Source of the DNA: Citrobacter werkmanii NBRC 105721
Lineage (GTDB): Bacteria; Pseudomonadota; Gammaproteobacteria; Enterobacterales; Enterobacteriaceae
DNA length: 64,000 nucleotides
Direction of reading: 5' to 3'
Assembly (NCBI GenBank): GCA_000759755.1
Contig: BBMW01000009.1
Location: forward strand, 547,825 to 611,824
Numbering within the stretch: position 1 is the stretch's first letter; each line of letters starts with the position of its first letter. A program made the translations under genes and the position numbers. The notes beneath the pieces are model-generated. The model saw only the letters and a program-made list of their open reading frames with translations. It was not told where the DNA came from and made no database searches. Shown piece after piece: positions 10,481-26,513 of this stretch.

Positions 10481-12835
10481 CTATTTTGCGGTCACAACCT
10501 GCATTCCAGACGGTTCATTTTGCAACGCAAGAGTCAAAACCTCCTCGATGCGTTTCACCGGATGGATGTCCAGATCGGCAATCACGTTGTCCGGAATCTC
10601 TTCCAGGTCACGTTTGTTTTCATCTGGAATTAAGACCGTCTTAATGCCGCCACGGTGCGCCGCCAGCAGTTTTTCTTTCAAACCACCGATTGGCAGAACC
10701 TGACCACGCAGGGTGATCTCGCCGGTCATCGCCACATCGGCGCGTACCGGGTTACCAGTCAGACAAGAAACCAGCGCGGTACACATGGCAATACCGGCAC
10801 TTGGACCATCTTTCGGCGTCGCCCCTTCAGGTACGTGAACGTGGATGTCGCGTTTTTCGTAAAAGTCCGGATTAATACCCAGTTTTTCCGCTCGCGCGCG
10901 CACCACGGTCAGTGCAGCCTGAATAGACTCCTGCATTACCTCACCCAAAGAACCGGTGTAGGTCAGCTTGCCTTTACCCGGTACGCAGGCGGTTTCGATG
11001 GTCAGCAAATCGCCGCCCACTTCCGTCCACGCCAGACCGGTCACCTGACCAACGCGGTTTTCGTTGTCCGCGCGACCATAGTCAAAGCGCTGTACGCCCA
11101 GGTAGTCGTGCAGGTTGTCGCCATTGATCACAATATGTTTCAGTGATTTGTCGAGCAGCAGCTGCTTCACCGCTTTACGGCACAGCTTGGAGATTTCGCG
11201 CTCCAGACTACGCACGCCAGCTTCACGGGTGTAGTAACGAATAATGCCCACAATGGCGCTATCGTCGACCGTCAGCTCGCCTTTTTTCAGCGCGTTACGC
11301 TCAATCTGTTTCGGCAACAGGTGACGTTTAGCAATGTTCAGCTTCTCGTCTTCGGTATAACCAGACAGACGGATCACTTCCATACGATCCAGCAACGGCG
11401 CCGGAATATTCATGGAGTTCGAGGTCGCAACAAACATTACGTCGCTGAGATCGTAATCCACTTCCAGGTAGTGATCGCTGAACGCCACGTTCTGCTCTGG
11501 ATCCAGCACCTCAAGCAGTGCGGAAGCCGGATCGCCTCGCATGTCGGAAGACATTTTGTCGATCTCATCGAGCAGGAACAGCGGGTTTTTAACGCCCACT
11601 TTGGCCATTTTCTGAATCAGTTTACCCGGCATTGAACCAATATAGGTCCGGCGGTGACCGCGAATTTCAGCCTCATCACGCACACCGCCCAGCGCCATAC
11701 GGATGTATTTACGTCCGGTCGCTTTGGCGATGGACTGCCCCAGAGAAGTTTTACCTACCCCCGGCGGCCCAACCAGACACAGGATTGGCCCCTTGATTTT
11801 GTTCACACGGCTTTGAACCGCGAGATACTCAAGGATACGGTCTTTGACGCGTTCCAGACCGTAATGGTCAGTATCGAGGATTTCCTGCGCCTGACGCAGG
11901 TCTTTTTTGACCTTGCTACGCGCATTCCACGGTACCTGTACCATCCAGTCGATGTAGCCACGCACTACGGTCGCTTCCGCCGACATCGGAGACATCATTT
12001 TCAGCTTCTGCAGTTCTGCTTCCGCTTTCTCTTTTGCCTCTTTCGGCATTTTCGCCGCGTCGATTTTACGTTTCAGCGCTTCGTTTTCGTCCGGCGCGTC
12101 GTCCATCTCGCCGAGTTCTTTCTGAATGGCTTTCATCTGCTCGTTCAGATAGTACTCGCGCTGGGATTTTTCCATCTGCTTCTTCACGCGGTTGCGAATG
12201 CGTTTCTCAACCTGCAGCAGATCGATTTCGGATTCCATCATCGCCATCAGATATTCCAGACGTTCGTTAACGTCGGACATCTCCAGCACGGACTGCTTGT
12301 CAGCAAGCTTCAGCGGCATGTGTGCAGCGATGGTGTCCGCCAGACGCGCAGGATCGTCAATGCTGTTCAGCGACGTCAGCACTTCTGGTGGGATTTTCTT
12401 GTTCAGCTTGATATAGCCTTCGAACTGGCTGATAGCGGTACGCACCAGCACTTCCTGTTCGCGCTCATCAATGGCTGGCGAGTCAAGGTACTCCGCTTTC
12501 GCAGAGAAATGCTCGCCGTTGTCAGACAGCGCAGAAATACGCGCGCGCTGTAACCCCTCGACCAGCACTTTTACGGTGCCGTCAGGCAGTTTCAGCATCT
12601 GCAAAATAGAGGCCACGGTCCCGACGGTGAAAAGATCGTTTACACCCGGCTCATCCGTTGACGCTTCTTTCTGTGCGACCAGCATGATTTTTTTATCATG
12701 GTCCATAGCCGCTTCCAGACAACGGATAGATTTTTCCCGCCCTACAAATAAGGGTATGACCATGTGCGGATAAACCACCACATCGCGCAACGGCAATACG
12801 GGGATTTCAATGCGTTCAGAACGCTCAGGATTCAT
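10481..12835 (-). CDS. lon: Lon, ATP-dependent serine protease
   Basis: Cytoplasmic AAA+ protease that degrades misfolded proteins and regulators such as SulA and RcsA. It is 784 residues, the same length as E. coli Lon. The substrate-binding LON domain covers about 1-310. Walker A is GPPGVGKTS (about 356-364), and Walker B is [11 protein letters not shown] near 420. The protease domain has the catalytic Ser in [11 protein letters not shown] (Ser679 by E. coli numbering) and Lys722 in the [12 protein letters not shown] region. A heat-shock-type promoter lies just upstream. No mutation of catalytic residues is visible. Confidence 0.98.
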   Translation of the reverse strand: MNPERSERIEIPVLPLRDVVVYPHMVIPLFVGREKSIRCLEAAMDHDKKIMLVAQKEASTDEPGVNDLFTVGTVASILQMLKLPDGTVKVLVEGLQRARISALSDNGEHFSAKAEYLDSPAIDEREQEVLVRTAISQFEGYIKLNKKIPPEVLTSLNSIDDPARLADTIAAHMPLKLADKQSVLEMSDVNERLEYLMAMMESEIDLLQVEKRIRNRVKKQMEKSQREYYLNEQMKAIQKELGEMDDAPDENEALKRKIDAAKMPKEAKEKAEAELQKLKMMSPMSAEATVVRGYIDWMVQVPWNARSKVKKDLRQAQEILDTDHYGLERVKDRILEYLAVQSRVNKIKGPILCLVGPPGVGKTSLGQSIAKATGRKYIRMALGGVRDEAEIRGHRRTYIGSMPGKLIQKMAKVGVKNPLFLLDEIDKMSSDMRGDPASALLEVLDPEQNVAFSDHYLEVDYDLSDVMFVATSNSMNIPAPLLDRMEVIRLSGYTEDEKLNIAKRHLLPKQIERNALKKGELTVDDSAIVGIIRYYTREAGVRSLEREISKLCRKAVKQLLLDKSLKHIVINGDNLHDYLGVQRFDYGRADNENRVGQVTGLAWTEVGGDLLTIETACVPGKGKLTYTGSLGEVMQESIQAALTVVRARAEKLGINPDFYEKRDIHVHVPEGATPKDGPSAGIAMCTALVSCLTGNPVRADVAMTGEITLRGQVLPIGGLKEKLLAAHRGGIKTVLIPDENKRDLEEIPDNVIADLDIHPVKRIEEVLTLALQNEPSGMQVVTAK

Positions 12836-12915
12836 AGAGCTCTCTCTTAGTTTAGTGTCCGCCAGGTAATCAGGTGGTACGACTGTGCTTCACACCACCT
12901 TTAACATGTATGTCA

Positions 12916-12945
12916 GTATATGGGGATGTTTCCCACACATTCAAC
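12916..12945 (-). promoter_or_regulatory. Sigma-32 promoter of lon
   Basis: On the minus strand, GTTGAAT (12945-12939) and CCCCATATA (12925-12917) are separated by 13 bp. These match the sigma-32 elements CTTGAAA and CCCCATNT. The position corresponds to the known heat-shock promoter of E. coli lon. Confidence 0.8.
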
Positions 12946-12960
12946 GCCATGTTTACGGAA

Positions 12961-12993
12961 AAATAAAAGGGGAGATAAAATCCCCCCTTTTTA
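12961..12993 (-). terminator. Terminator of clpX
   Basis: Stem AAAAGGGG (12966-12973) and CCCCTTTT (12985-12992), T-rich on both sides, about 27 bp after the clpX stop. It separates clpPX transcripts from lon. Confidence 0.8.
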
Positions 12994-13019
12994 ATTAAAT
13001 GTCTGTATGAATTGATGAA

Positions 13020-14294
13020 TTATTCGCCAGATGCCTGCTGTGCTTCCGGCTTACCGTAAATCAGCAATGGCTTGCTCTGACCGCCAATCACCGACTCATC
13101 GATCACCACTTTTTCGACGTCTTCCATAGAAGGCAGATCGTACATGGTGTCGAGCAGCGCGGCTTCAACGATAGAACGCAGACCACGGGCACCGGTTTTA
13201 CGCGCCATCGCTTTCTTGGCGATAGCATCCAGCGCTTCCTCACGGAACTCCAGATCGACACCTTCAAGGTTGAACAACGCCTGGTACTGCTTGGTCAGGG
13301 CGTTTTTCGGCTCTTTCAGGATCTGGATCAGCGCTTCTTCACTCAATTCGCTCAGCGTTGCCACCACCGGCAGACGACCGATGAACTCAGGGATCAGACC
13401 AAATTTGATCAGATCTTCCGGCTCCACCTGCGACAGCAACTCACCTTCGCTGGCTTTATCAGACTGCGCTTTTACCGTCGCGCCAAAACCAATGCCTGAG
13501 CCGGTTTCAACACGGTTAGCAATTACTTTGTCCAGACCAGCGAACGCGCCGCCGCAGATAAACAGGATCTTAGAGGTATCAACCTGCAAGAACTCCTGCT
13601 GCGGATGTTTACGCCCGCCCTGTGGCGGAACGGCCGCCACGGTGCCTTCAATCAGCTTCAGCAGGGCCTGCTGTACGCCTTCGCCGGAAACGTCGCGGGT
13701 AATGGACGGGTTGTCAGACTTACGAGAAATCTTGTCGATTTCATCGATATAGACGATCCCGCGCTGCGCTTTCTGCACGTCGTAGTCGCACTTCTGCAGC
13801 AGCTTCTGAATAATATTTTCAACATCTTCACCCACATAACCGGCTTCGGTCAGCGTGGTGGCATCGGCCATGGTGAACGGAACGTCCAGCAGGCGCGCCA
13901 GCGTTTCAGCCAGCAGCGTTTTACCGGAACCCGTCGGGCCAATCAGCAGGATGTTACTTTTGCCCAACTCGACGCCATTGCTGGTGTCGCCGTTGCGCAG
14001 ACGTTTGTAATGGTTGTATACCGCGACCGCCAACACTTTCTTCGCCTGTTCCTGACCGATAACGTAATCGTCCAGGTGATTGCGAATTTCATGTGGCGTC
14101 GGCAGCGCACTGCGTTCACGGTGCGGTGCTACTTCCTTAATCTCTTCGCGAATGATGTCGTTACACAAATCGACACATTCGTCGCAGATATACACGGATG
14201 GACCGGCAATCAGCTTCCGCACTTCATGCTGGCTTTTGCCGCAAAAAGAGCAGTACAACAATTTGCCCGAGCCATCTTTGCGTTTATCTGTCAT
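13020..14294 (-). CDS. clpX: ClpX, AAA+ unfoldase subunit of ClpXP
   Basis: Hexameric ATPase that recognises tagged substrates (ssrA, RpoS, MuA) and feeds them to ClpP. It is 424 residues, the usual length. The N-terminal zinc-binding domain has Cys15, Cys18, Cys37 and Cys40. Walker A GPTGSGKT lies at about 119-126, and Walker B is [10 protein letters not shown] near 180. The IGF loop that docks ClpP is in [10 protein letters not shown] near 266-275. It is 126 bp downstream of clpP on the same strand, forming the usual clpP-clpX operon. Confidence 0.98.
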   Translation of the reverse strand: MTDKRKDGSGKLLYCSFCGKSQHEVRKLIAGPSVYICDECVDLCNDIIREEIKEVAPHRERSALPTPHEIRNHLDDYVIGQEQAKKVLAVAVYNHYKRLRNGDTSNGVELGKSNILLIGPTGSGKTLLAETLARLLDVPFTMADATTLTEAGYVGEDVENIIQKLLQKCDYDVQKAQRGIVYIDEIDKISRKSDNPSITRDVSGEGVQQALLKLIEGTVAAVPPQGGRKHPQQEFLQVDTSKILFICGGAFAGLDKVIANRVETGSGIGFGATVKAQSDKASEGELLSQVEPEDLIKFGLIPEFIGRLPVVATLSELSEEALIQILKEPKNALTKQYQALFNLEGVDLEFREEALDAIAKKAMARKTGARGLRSIVEAALLDTMYDLPSMEDVEKVVIDESVIGGQSKPLLIYGKPEAQQASGE

Positions 14295-14420
14295 GGGTCA
14301 AAACCTCTTCTTTGTTCTTTGTGCCGCACACGACGACGCAAATGCCATTCTCAGGCGCAAGACGCTAGTCAGCGTTGTGCCGCTCCAGGTAATTATAGCG
14401 GCACACCTGCGCACTGGGCA

Positions 14421-15044
14421 TTAATTACGATGGGTCAAAATCGAGTCGACCAGACCGTACTCTACCGCTTCAGAAGCGGAGAGGAAGCGATCGCGCTCGG
14501 TATCACGTTCAATCTGCTCAAGAGATTGACCCGTATGATGCGCCATAAGTTCGTTCATGCGCCCTTTTACCTTCAGGATTTCGCGGGCATGAATTTCAAT
14601 ATCCGTTGCCTGGCCCTGGTAACCGCCCAGAGGCTGATGGATCATGACGCGAGAGTTAGGCAGGCAAAAACGTTTGCCTTTCGCCCCGGCAGTCAGCAGG
14701 AACGCGCCCATTGAGGCCGCCTGGCCCATACAAATGGTGCTAACGTCCGGCTTAATAAACTGCATGGTGTCATAGATAGACATCCCGGCAGTGATCACCC
14801 CACCAGGGGAGTTGATGTACAGGTAGATATCTTTTTCCGGGTTTTCTGCTTCCAGGAACAGCATCTGCGCCACAATCAGGTTAGCCATATGGTCTTCAAC
14901 CTGGCCAGTCATAAAAATGACGCGTTCCTTAAGTAGACGAGAATAGATATCAAAAGAGCGCTCACCACGTGAGGTCTGTTCAATGACCATCGGCACCAGC
15001 GCCATATGGGGTGCAAAGTTATCTCGTTCGCCGCTGTATGACAT
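14421..15044 (-). CDS. clpP: ClpP, ATP-dependent Clp protease proteolytic subunit
   Basis: Serine peptidase forming the 14-mer barrel used by ClpX and ClpA. It is 207 residues including the short propeptide. The catalytic triad (precursor numbering) is Ser111 in [10 protein letters not shown], His136 in VMIHQPLGG and the Asp near 185 in [10 protein letters not shown] use the ATG at 15044 ([13 protein letters not shown]); the longer in-frame ORF to 15161 adds unrelated residues. Two differences from E. coli as I remember it are visible near the C-terminus: MAHHTGQS instead of MALHTGQS, and LSASEAVEY instead of LSAPEAVEY. Neither touches the triad. Confidence 0.97.
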   Translation of the reverse strand: MSYSGERDNFAPHMALVPMVIEQTSRGERSFDIYSRLLKERVIFMTGQVEDHMANLIVAQMLFLEAENPEKDIYLYINSPGGVITAGMSIYDTMQFIKPDVSTICMGQAASMGAFLLTAGAKGKRFCLPNSRVMIHQPLGGYQGQATDIEIHAREILKVKGRMNELMAHHTGQSLEQIERDTERDRFLSASEAVEYGLVDSILTHRN

Positions 15045-15124
15045 TTCCGTCTCCTGGATAAAATTTGAAAAAACCTGCTGTGCTGATTGTAACCTTATGG
15101 ACGGATTATCAGCTAGTCCCTCAG

Positions 15125-15153
15125 TAATGGGTACGACATCGCCATAATTCAAG
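15125..15153 (-). promoter_or_regulatory. Sigma-32-type promoter of clpP
   Basis: On the minus strand, CTTGAAT (15153-15147) and CCCATTA (15131-15125) are separated by 15 bp, resembling the heat-shock consensus. E. coli clpP is a known sigma-32 gene. Confidence 0.65.
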
Positions 15154-15225
15154 CATAACAATCTTTTGTTGTAACGCTAACACTGAAACGCTGTTTTCGC
15201 ACTCTTCCCATGCAAAATGCGTGAC

Positions 15226-15258
15226 AAAAAAAAACCCGCCACCAAAAGGTGACGGGCT
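15226..15258 (-). terminator. Terminator of tig
   Basis: Stem CCCGCCACC (15235-15243) with GGTGACGGG (15248-15256, one mismatch) and an AAAA loop. On the minus strand it is followed by nine T (15226-15234). It lies 33 bp past the tig stop and separates tig from clpP. Confidence 0.9.
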
Positions 15259-15290
15259 TGCGTACGAAATTCGCGCTAAAAAGCGACGAA

Positions 15291-16935
<1,645 letters not shown>

Positions 16936-17253
16936 CTACGCGATGCTCCCGGCTCCACGACAAGGAGGCGACGCAAAGATCGTGTCCTGCAACGCTTCCC
17001 ACTCCTTAATGGTATAGGTATGCAGGGCTAACGCATGTACGGTAGTGGAGAGTTCCGCCGTTAACGTGCCGTAAATCATCCGATGACGATTAAGAAAACG
17101 TTCACCTGTAAAGCGATCGCTAACCAGCACAACCTTAAAGTGGCTTTCAGAACCAGCCGGGACATTGTGACGATAGCTTTCATCCACAACTTCGAGGAAT
17201 ACGGGTTCGAACGCTGCCCTTAATTTTTCTTCTATTTGCTCACGAATCATCAT
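16936..17253 (-). CDS. bolA: BolA, stationary-phase morphogene / iron-sulfur trafficking protein
   Basis: 105-residue BolA-family protein with a class II KH-like fold. It acts as a DNA-binding regulator of cell shape and partners monothiol glutaredoxin in Fe-S handling. The conserved [12 protein letters not shown] and LNRHRMIYG (with the invariant His) are visible. I use [11 protein letters not shown] (17253) as the start, with GGAGGAA just upstream; an in-frame start at 17286 would add 11 residues. The gearbox promoter upstream indicates RpoS-dependent, growth-rate-inverse expression, as in E. coli. Confidence 0.96.
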   Translation of the reverse strand: MMIREQIEEKLRAAFEPVFLEVVDESYRHNVPAGSESHFKVVLVSDRFTGERFLNRHRMIYGTLTAELSTTVHALALHTYTIKEWEALQDTIFASPPCRGAGSIA

Positions 17254-17299
17254 GAAATTTTTCCTCCGACAACGCTGAGATGTCACCCATCCCTTTAAA

Positions 17300-17308
17300 T
17301 ACTAGCCG
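17300..17308 (-). promoter_or_regulatory. bolA gearbox -10 element
   Basis: The minus-strand sequence CGGCTAGTA (17308-17300) is the gearbox -10 known from the E. coli bolA1 promoter, 47 bp before the bolA start and in the same flanking context (AAAAGCGGCTAGTATTTAAA). This is an RpoS-type promoter. Confidence 0.8.
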
Positions 17309-17500
17309 CTTTTACCGTTTTCATTACACCTTAGCAACAAAAAATTAGCGCTTATCTGATTTTCTCAGCCAAATGGATGAAGTTCACTAAATCCTCACTT
17401 CGATTTATGGCAAAAAGTCCGTTTATGGTCTTCATAAAGTCATAAAACGGACAACACAATGAATTTACATGCGTTACCCACTTCCCCTCATCGTTGGCGA

Positions 17501-17509
17501 TGTTATGAT
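17501..17509 (+). promoter_or_regulatory. Extended -10 promoter for yajG
   Basis: TGTTATGAT (extended -10, TATGAT at 17504-17509) lies about 50 bp upstream of yajG. No convincing -35 is visible, which is usual for extended -10 promoters. The call is by pattern only. Confidence 0.45.
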
Positions 17510-17559
17510 GGCTGGAATTTTCTCTAACCACACAATTTAGATTCGCTGAGAGCCCTGGC

Positions 17560-18138
17560 ATGTTTAAAAAAATCCTCTTCCCGTTAGTTGCAATGTTTAT
17601 GTTGGCAGGATGCGCAACGCCGCCAACCACCATTGAAGTCTCCCCCAAAATCACCCTGCCGCAGCAGGATCCGAGCCTGATGGGCGTGACCGTGAGTATC
17701 AACGGCGCCGACCAGCGTCAGGATCAGGCGCTGGCAAAAGTCACCCGCGACAACCAGCTGGTTACCCTGACTGCTTCTCGCGATCTGCGTTTCCTGCTGC
17801 AAGAAGTGCTGGAAAAACAGATGACCGCGCGTGGTTATATGATTGGTCCGAACGGTGCAGTAAACCTGCAAATCATCGTTAGCCAGCTGTATGCGGACGT
17901 GTCTCAGGGTAGCGTGCGTTACAACATCGCCACCAAAGCAGACATCGCCATTATCGCGACCGCCGCTAACGGTAATAAGATGACCAAAAACTACCGCGCA
18001 AGCTACTCTGTTGAAGGCGCGCTGCAGGCCTCCAACAAAAATATTGCTGATGCCGTTAACAGCGTCCTGACCGACACCATCGCTGATATGTCTCAGGACA
18101 CCAGCGTTCACGATTTCATCAAGCAGAACGCTCGTTAA
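17560..18138 (+). CDS. yajG: YajG, outer-membrane lipoprotein
   Basis: 192-residue lipoprotein with the lipobox LAGC and lipidation Cys18. It has no Asp at +2 (the residue is Ala), so the outer membrane is predicted. The rest is a compact periplasmic domain (LSRIP/YajG family) related to lipoproteins of LPS or peptidoglycan maintenance; its precise function is unknown. It lies 44 bp upstream of ampG, with a short GC-rich hairpin between them, suggesting one transcript whose downstream part may be attenuated. Confidence 0.93.
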   Translation: MFKKILFPLVAMFMLAGCATPPTTIEVSPKITLPQQDPSLMGVTVSINGADQRQDQALAKVTRDNQLVTLTASRDLRFLLQEVLEKQMTARGYMIGPNGAVNLQIIVSQLYADVSQGSVRYNIATKADIAIIATAANGNKMTKNYRASYSVEGALQASNKNIADAVNSVLTDTIADMSQDTSVHDFIKQNAR

Positions 18139-18151
18139 TTTCTGCCCTTAT

Positions 18152-18171
18152 GGCCCGGCGTTCGTCGGGCC
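18152..18171 (+). other. GC-rich hairpin between yajG and ampG
   Basis: GGCCCGGCG and CGTCGGGCC form an almost perfect stem (18152-18171) with a very small loop. There is no T-run after it, so it is more likely an RNA-stability or attenuating structure than a terminator. Confidence 0.5.
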
Positions 18172-18182
18172 TATAGAAGCCC

Positions 18183-19658
18183 ATGTCCAGTCATTACTTA
18201 CGTATTTTTCAGCAACCACGTTCAGCTATCCTGCTCATTCTGGGGTTCGCCTCCGGATTACCGCTCGCACTGACATCCGGTACTCTCCAGGCGTGGATGA
18301 CGGTCGAGAATATCGATCTTAAAACCATCGGTTTCTTTTCTCTGGTCGGCCAGGCCTACGTATTTAAGTTCCTCTGGTCTCCATTAATGGACCGCTATAC
18401 GCCGCCGTTTTTGGGCCGACGTCGCGGTTGGCTACTGGCGACCCAGCTACTGCTATTGATTTCTATCGCCGCGATGGGCTTTCTGGAGCCGGGTACGCAG
18501 CTACGCTGGATGGCCGCGCTGGCGGTAGTGATCGCGTTTTGTTCGGCATCGCAGGATATCGTCTTTGACGCCTGGAAAACCGACGTATTGCCCACCGAAG
18601 AGCGTGGCGCAGGTGCAGCAATCAGCGTGCTGGGTTACCGTTTAGGGATGCTGGTTTCCGGTGGGCTGGCCCTGTGGATGGCCGATCGCTGGCTCGGCTG
18701 GCAGGGAATGTATTGGCTGATGGCGGCGCTGCTGATCCCTTGCATCATCGCGACCCTGTTAGCGCCAGAACCGACAGATGCTATTCCGGTGCCTAAATCG
18801 CTGGAACAGGCAGTTGCGGCTCCGCTGCGAGACTTTTTTGGCCGGAACAATGCCTGGCTGATCCTGCTCCTGATCGTGCTGTATAAACTCGGTGATGCCT
18901 TCGCGATGAGTCTGACCACTACTTTTTTAATCCGCGGTGTCGGATTTGATGCGGGTGAAGTCGGCGTGGTGAATAAAACGCTGGGGCTGCTGGCAACCAT
19001 TGTTGGCGCGCTGTACGGCGGGATCCTGATGCAGCGTCTCTCGCTGTTCCGCGCATTGTTGATTTTCGGTATTCTGCAAGGGGCATCAAACGCAGGTTAC
19101 TGGCTGCTGTCCGTCACTGACAAACACATGTTCAGTATGGCCGCCGCCGTTTTCTTTGAAAACCTGTGTGGCGGGATGGGCACCGCGGCGTTTGTCGCCT
19201 TATTAATGACGCTATGCAATAAGTCCTTCTCAGCGACTCAGTTCGCCCTGCTCTCCGCGCTTTCAGCCGTTGGCCGCGTGTACGTAGGTCCGGTAGCGGG
19301 TTGGTTTGTCGAAGCGCACGGGTGGCCAACGTTTTATCTGTTCTCCGTGTTTGCCGCACTGCCCGGACTCCTGCTGCTGCTGGTTTGCCGCCAGACGCTG
19401 GAACATAGCTGGCAAAATGAAAGCTTTATTCCGCGCACGGAATTTCGTGGTGCGTACGGTCTGGCATTAATGACGCTGGTCGCGGGCTGCTGTTTGCTGG
19501 CAGTTTGGCTATTGTTGCTGACCCTGAATGCACTGGACTACACCAATTTCTCCTTCCTGCCGGAACTGCTTGAAATCTCGGTAGTAGTCGCGGTCTGCGG
19601 AGTGGTATTCGGCGGATTGCTGGATTATCTGGCATTGCGTAAAACCCGTCTGGCGTAA
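18183..19658 (+). CDS. ampG: AmpG, muropeptide permease
   Basis: Inner-membrane MFS transporter that imports GlcNAc-anhydro-MurNAc peptides for cell-wall recycling; in bacteria with an inducible AmpC it is needed for beta-lactamase induction. It is 491 residues, the E. coli length, with about 14 hydrophobic segments, starting near ILLILGFASGLPLALTSGT. The early loop FLWSPLMDRYTPPFLGRRRGW matches the MFS cytoplasmic-loop motif. It follows yajG by 44 bp. ampC/ampR, if present, lie outside this window. Confidence 0.96.
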   Translation: MSSHYLRIFQQPRSAILLILGFASGLPLALTSGTLQAWMTVENIDLKTIGFFSLVGQAYVFKFLWSPLMDRYTPPFLGRRRGWLLATQLLLLISIAAMGFLEPGTQLRWMAALAVVIAFCSASQDIVFDAWKTDVLPTEERGAGAAISVLGYRLGMLVSGGLALWMADRWLGWQGMYWLMAALLIPCIIATLLAPEPTDAIPVPKSLEQAVAAPLRDFFGRNNAWLILLLIVLYKLGDAFAMSLTTTFLIRGVGFDAGEVGVVNKTLGLLATIVGALYGGILMQRLSLFRALLIFGILQGASNAGYWLLSVTDKHMFSMAAAVFFENLCGGMGTAAFVALLMTLCNKSFSATQFALLSALSAVGRVYVGPVAGWFVEAHGWPTFYLFSVFAALPGLLLLLVCRQTLEHSWQNESFIPRTEFRGAYGLALMTLVAGCCLLAVWLLLLTLNALDYTNFSFLPELLEISVVVAVCGVVFGGLLDYLALRKTRLA

Positions 19659-20118
19659 TTTTTCACATTAATTGAGCCGTTGTAATCACCCTGCGTAATT
19701 ATAACGGCTAAATAAACAACAACTGATAAAAAATATTATTTGTTATTTTGTGCGCCATAGAATTTGGAAATTATTGACGCCTTTTATACATGCTATTTTC
19801 CTTACTCGATTCAGCCATGAAAAATTTATTTTTTGTTCTGTAATTGTCTTTTTATTGATAATCAATTGTTAATTAATTGTTTTATTTTGGTATTGGTTAT
19901 ACCAATTGCCCTCCGCACGTCCCTCACCTGCCTGCTTTCGTTATAACGTGATGTTGCAACAGGTTCTTAAAGCCAACTCGACATATATTGCAACATATGT
20001 GACACGCTCGGCAGAACCCAGTAACACAGATCCAATGATGTTTACAGTAATGTAACCTTCCCGTAAAATGACCTCACACTTTAAACGCCACCCGGTCCCG
20101 TGGAATTGAGGTCGTTAA
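19659..20118. other. Non-coding region upstream of cyo operon
   Basis: 460 bp, AT-rich in its first half, with no credible ORF. It holds the cyo promoter at its right end. The AT-rich part (about 19,670-19,910) probably contains the ArcA, FNR and Fur control sites known upstream of E. coli cyoA, but I cannot assign individual sites. Confidence 0.6.
20041..20069 (+). promoter_or_regulatory. Sigma-70 promoter of cyoABCDE
   Basis: TTTACA (20041-20046) and TAAAAT (20064-20069) with an exact 17-bp spacer, about 50 bp before cyoA. In E. coli this operon is repressed by ArcA and FNR at low oxygen. Confidence 0.7.
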
Positions 20119-24010
<3,892 letters not shown>

Positions 24011-24021
24011 GAGCGGCGATT

Positions 24022-24912
24022 ATGATGTTTAAGCAATACCTGCAAGTTACGAAACCAGGAATCATCTTTGGCAACCTGATCTCGGTGATTGGGGGGTTCC
24101 TGCTGGCCTCGAAAGGCAGCATCGACTATCCCCTGTTTATCTACACGCTGGTTGGGGTGTCACTGGTTGTGGCGTCGGGTTGTGTATTTAACAACTATAT
24201 CGACAGGGATATCGACAGGAAGATGGAGAGGACCAAAAACCGCGTGCTGGTTAAAGGTCTGATTTCTCCTGCCGTCTCGCTGGTATACGCCACCTTGCTG
24301 GGTATCGCTGGCTTTATGCTGCTGTGGTTTGGCGCCAACCCTCTGGCCTGCTGGCTGGGGGTGATGGGCTTCGTGGTATATGTGGGCGTCTATAGCCTGT
24401 ATATGAAGCGCCATTCCGTTTACGGGACGCTGATTGGCTCACTCTCCGGCGCTGCGCCGCCGGTGATTGGCTACTGCGCCGTAACCGGTGAGTTCGATAG
24501 CGGTGCGCTGATTCTGCTGGCTATTTTCAGCCTGTGGCAAATGCCGCACTCTTACGCGATTGCGATTTTCCGCTTTAAGGATTATCAGGCTGCCAATATC
24601 CCGGTACTGCCGGTGGTAAAAGGCATTTCGGTCGCGAAGAACCATATCACGCTGTATATTGTGGCATTTGCTATCGCCACGCTGATGCTAACCCTGGGCG
24701 GCTATGCAGGTTATAAATACCTGATTGTTGCTGCGGCGGTGAGCGTCTGGTGGTTGGGCATGGCGCTGCGCGGTTATAAAGTGGAAGATGACAGAGTCTG
24801 GGCGCGCAAGCTGTTCGGCTTCTCCATCATCGCCATTACCGCACTTTCCGTGATGATGTCCGTCGACTTTATGGTGCCAAACTCGCAGAACCTGCTGACT
24901 TACGTTTGGTAA
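24022..24912 (+). CDS. cyoE: Heme O synthase (protoheme IX farnesyltransferase)
   Basis: Membrane prenyltransferase that adds a farnesyl group to heme b to make the heme o required by CyoB. It is 296 residues with about nine membrane segments. The UbiA-family metal-diphosphate motif [18 protein letters not shown] lies near residues 54-71, and a second conserved loop, [19 protein letters not shown], is near 181-199. The farnesyl donor comes from IspA, encoded at 31.7 kb. It is the last gene of cyoABCDE and is followed by a terminator. Confidence 0.97.
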   Translation: MMFKQYLQVTKPGIIFGNLISVIGGFLLASKGSIDYPLFIYTLVGVSLVVASGCVFNNYIDRDIDRKMERTKNRVLVKGLISPAVSLVYATLLGIAGFMLLWFGANPLACWLGVMGFVVYVGVYSLYMKRHSVYGTLIGSLSGAAPPVIGYCAVTGEFDSGALILLAIFSLWQMPHSYAIAIFRFKDYQAANIPVLPVVKGISVAKNHITLYIVAFAIATLMLTLGGYAGYKYLIVAAAVSVWWLGMALRGYKVEDDRVWARKLFGFSIIAITALSVMMSVDFMVPNSQNLLTYVW

Positions 24913-24927
24913 GAATCTGCTTATATG

Positions 24928-24955
24928 AAAAGGGTGCTCTGGCACCCTTTTTTAT
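24928..24955 (+). terminator. Terminator of the cyo operon
   Basis: Perfect 10-bp stem AAAAGGGTGC (24928-24937) and GCACCCTTTT (24942-24951) with a 4-nt loop and a T-run. It lies 15 bp after the cyoE stop. Confidence 0.92.
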
Positions 24956-25069
24956 TTGTTGTTTTGCTTCCCCCCTCTCCTCACACTCACAACATTTGTT
25001 AATGAAGCGCATATTTACCCGGCCCTCTTCCCGCTTTACACTAGGCGCGAAATTAATACAGAGGTGGGA

Positions 25070-26434
25070 ATGAACGATTACAAAATGACGCCCGGTGAGT
25101 TGCGCGCCACCTGGGGTTTAGGGACCGTATTTTCGTTGCGCATGCTTGGCATGTTTATGGTCCTGCCGGTTCTGACCACGTATGGTATGGCACTACAGGG
25201 TGCCAGCGAAGCATTGATCGGACTTGCTATCGGTATTTATGGCCTGGCGCAAGCCATCTTCCAGATCCCCTTTGGTCTGCTTTCAGACCGCATCGGCCGT
25301 AAGCCGCTTATTGTCGGCGGACTGGCGGTATTTGTTGTCGGTAGCGTGATTGCCGCCCTCTCAGATTCAATCTGGGGAATTATTCTCGGTCGGGCCCTCC
25401 AGGGCTCTGGCGCGATTGCCGCCGCCGTAATGGCGCTGCTGTCCGACTTAACCCGCGAGCAAAACCGAACCAAAGCAATGGCGTTTATTGGCGTCAGCTT
25501 TGGTATCACCTTCGCCATTGCGATGGTACTGGGGCCGATCGTTACCCACGCGCTGGGGCTACACGCGCTGTTCTGGATGATCGCGGGCCTTGCGACCACA
25601 GGTATCGTGCTGACTATTTGGGTCGTTCCCAATAGCACGACCCACGTACTGAACCGCGAATCAGGCATGGTAAAAGGCAGCTTCAGCAAAGTGCTGGCGG
25701 AACCAAAACTGCTGAAGCTCAACTTCGGCATCATGTGTCTGCACATTTTACTGATGTCCACTTTCGTCGCCTTGCCAGGTCAGTTGGCGAAATCGGGCTT
25801 CCCCGCCGCCGAACACTGGAAAATTTATCTGGTGACGATGCTGCTGTCCTTTGTTTCCGTGGTGCCGTTCATCATTTACGCCGAAGTGAAACGCCGAATG
25901 AAACGCGTGTTCCTCGCCTGCGTGTTACTGATTCTTGTCGCAGAAATTGTATTGTGGAGCGCAAACATTCGTTTTTGGGGGCTGATTGCGGGCGTGCAGA
26001 TATTCTTCCTCGCCTTCAACCTGATGGAAGCCCTACTCCCCTCGCTTATCAGTAAAGAATCTCCGGCGGGCTATAAAGGTACGGCGATGGGCGTTTACTC
26101 CACCAGCCAGTTTCTTGGCGTGGCAATTGGCGGCTCGCTGGGCGGTTGGGTAGTCGACATGTTTGATGGTCAGGCGGTATTCCTGGCCGGCGCGCTTCTG
26201 GCGGCAGTGTGGTTGTTGGTGGCCAGCACAATGAAAGAACCGCCGTACGTTAGCAGCCTGCGCGTGGAAATCCCACCGGAGATTGCCGCGGATGACACCC
26301 TGAAGCAGCGCCTTCTGGCTAAAGAAGGGATAAGCGAAGTATTAATTGTGGCGCAAGAGCATTCGGCTTACGTAAAAATCGACAGCAAAGTGACCAATCG
26401 ATTCGAAGTTGAGCAGGCGATAAGTCAGGCGTGA
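25070..26434 (+). CDS. yajR: YajR, MFS transporter with C-terminal YAM domain
   Basis: 454-residue major-facilitator transporter, presumed proton-driven exporter of unknown substrate. There are twelve membrane segments, and motif A between TM2 and TM3 reads GLLSDRIGRKPLI, as in drug:H+ antiporters. Residues about 390-454 form the soluble ferredoxin-like YAM domain known from the E. coli YajR structure. I use the ATG at 25070 (MNDYKMTPGELRATWG) with GAGGTGGGA just upstream; the ORF's first 38 codons are upstream non-coding. It is monocistronic. Confidence 0.94.
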   Translation: MNDYKMTPGELRATWGLGTVFSLRMLGMFMVLPVLTTYGMALQGASEALIGLAIGIYGLAQAIFQIPFGLLSDRIGRKPLIVGGLAVFVVGSVIAALSDSIWGIILGRALQGSGAIAAAVMALLSDLTREQNRTKAMAFIGVSFGITFAIAMVLGPIVTHALGLHALFWMIAGLATTGIVLTIWVVPNSTTHVLNRESGMVKGSFSKVLAEPKLLKLNFGIMCLHILLMSTFVALPGQLAKSGFPAAEHWKIYLVTMLLSFVSVVPFIIYAEVKRRMKRVFLACVLLILVAEIVLWSANIRFWGLIAGVQIFFLAFNLMEALLPSLISKESPAGYKGTAMGVYSTSQFLGVAIGGSLGGWVVDMFDGQAVFLAGALLAAVWLLVASTMKEPPYVSSLRVEIPPEIAADDTLKQRLLAKEGISEVLIVAQEHSAYVKIDSKVTNRFEVEQAISQA

Positions 26435-26440
26435 AGATTG

Positions 26441-26509
26441 CAGGATGGCGACGTCTTATCCGGCCTACAAATAGCGTGTGCTACCTGTAGGCCGGATAAG
26501 CGGGCATTA
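26441..26509. repeat. REP/BIME pair between yajR and yajQ
   Basis: Two inverted REP units: GGATGGCGACGTCTTATCCG (from 26443) and CTGTAGGCCGGATAAGCG (26485-26502). They fill the gap between convergent genes. Confidence 0.85.
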
Positions 26510-26513
26510 CGAC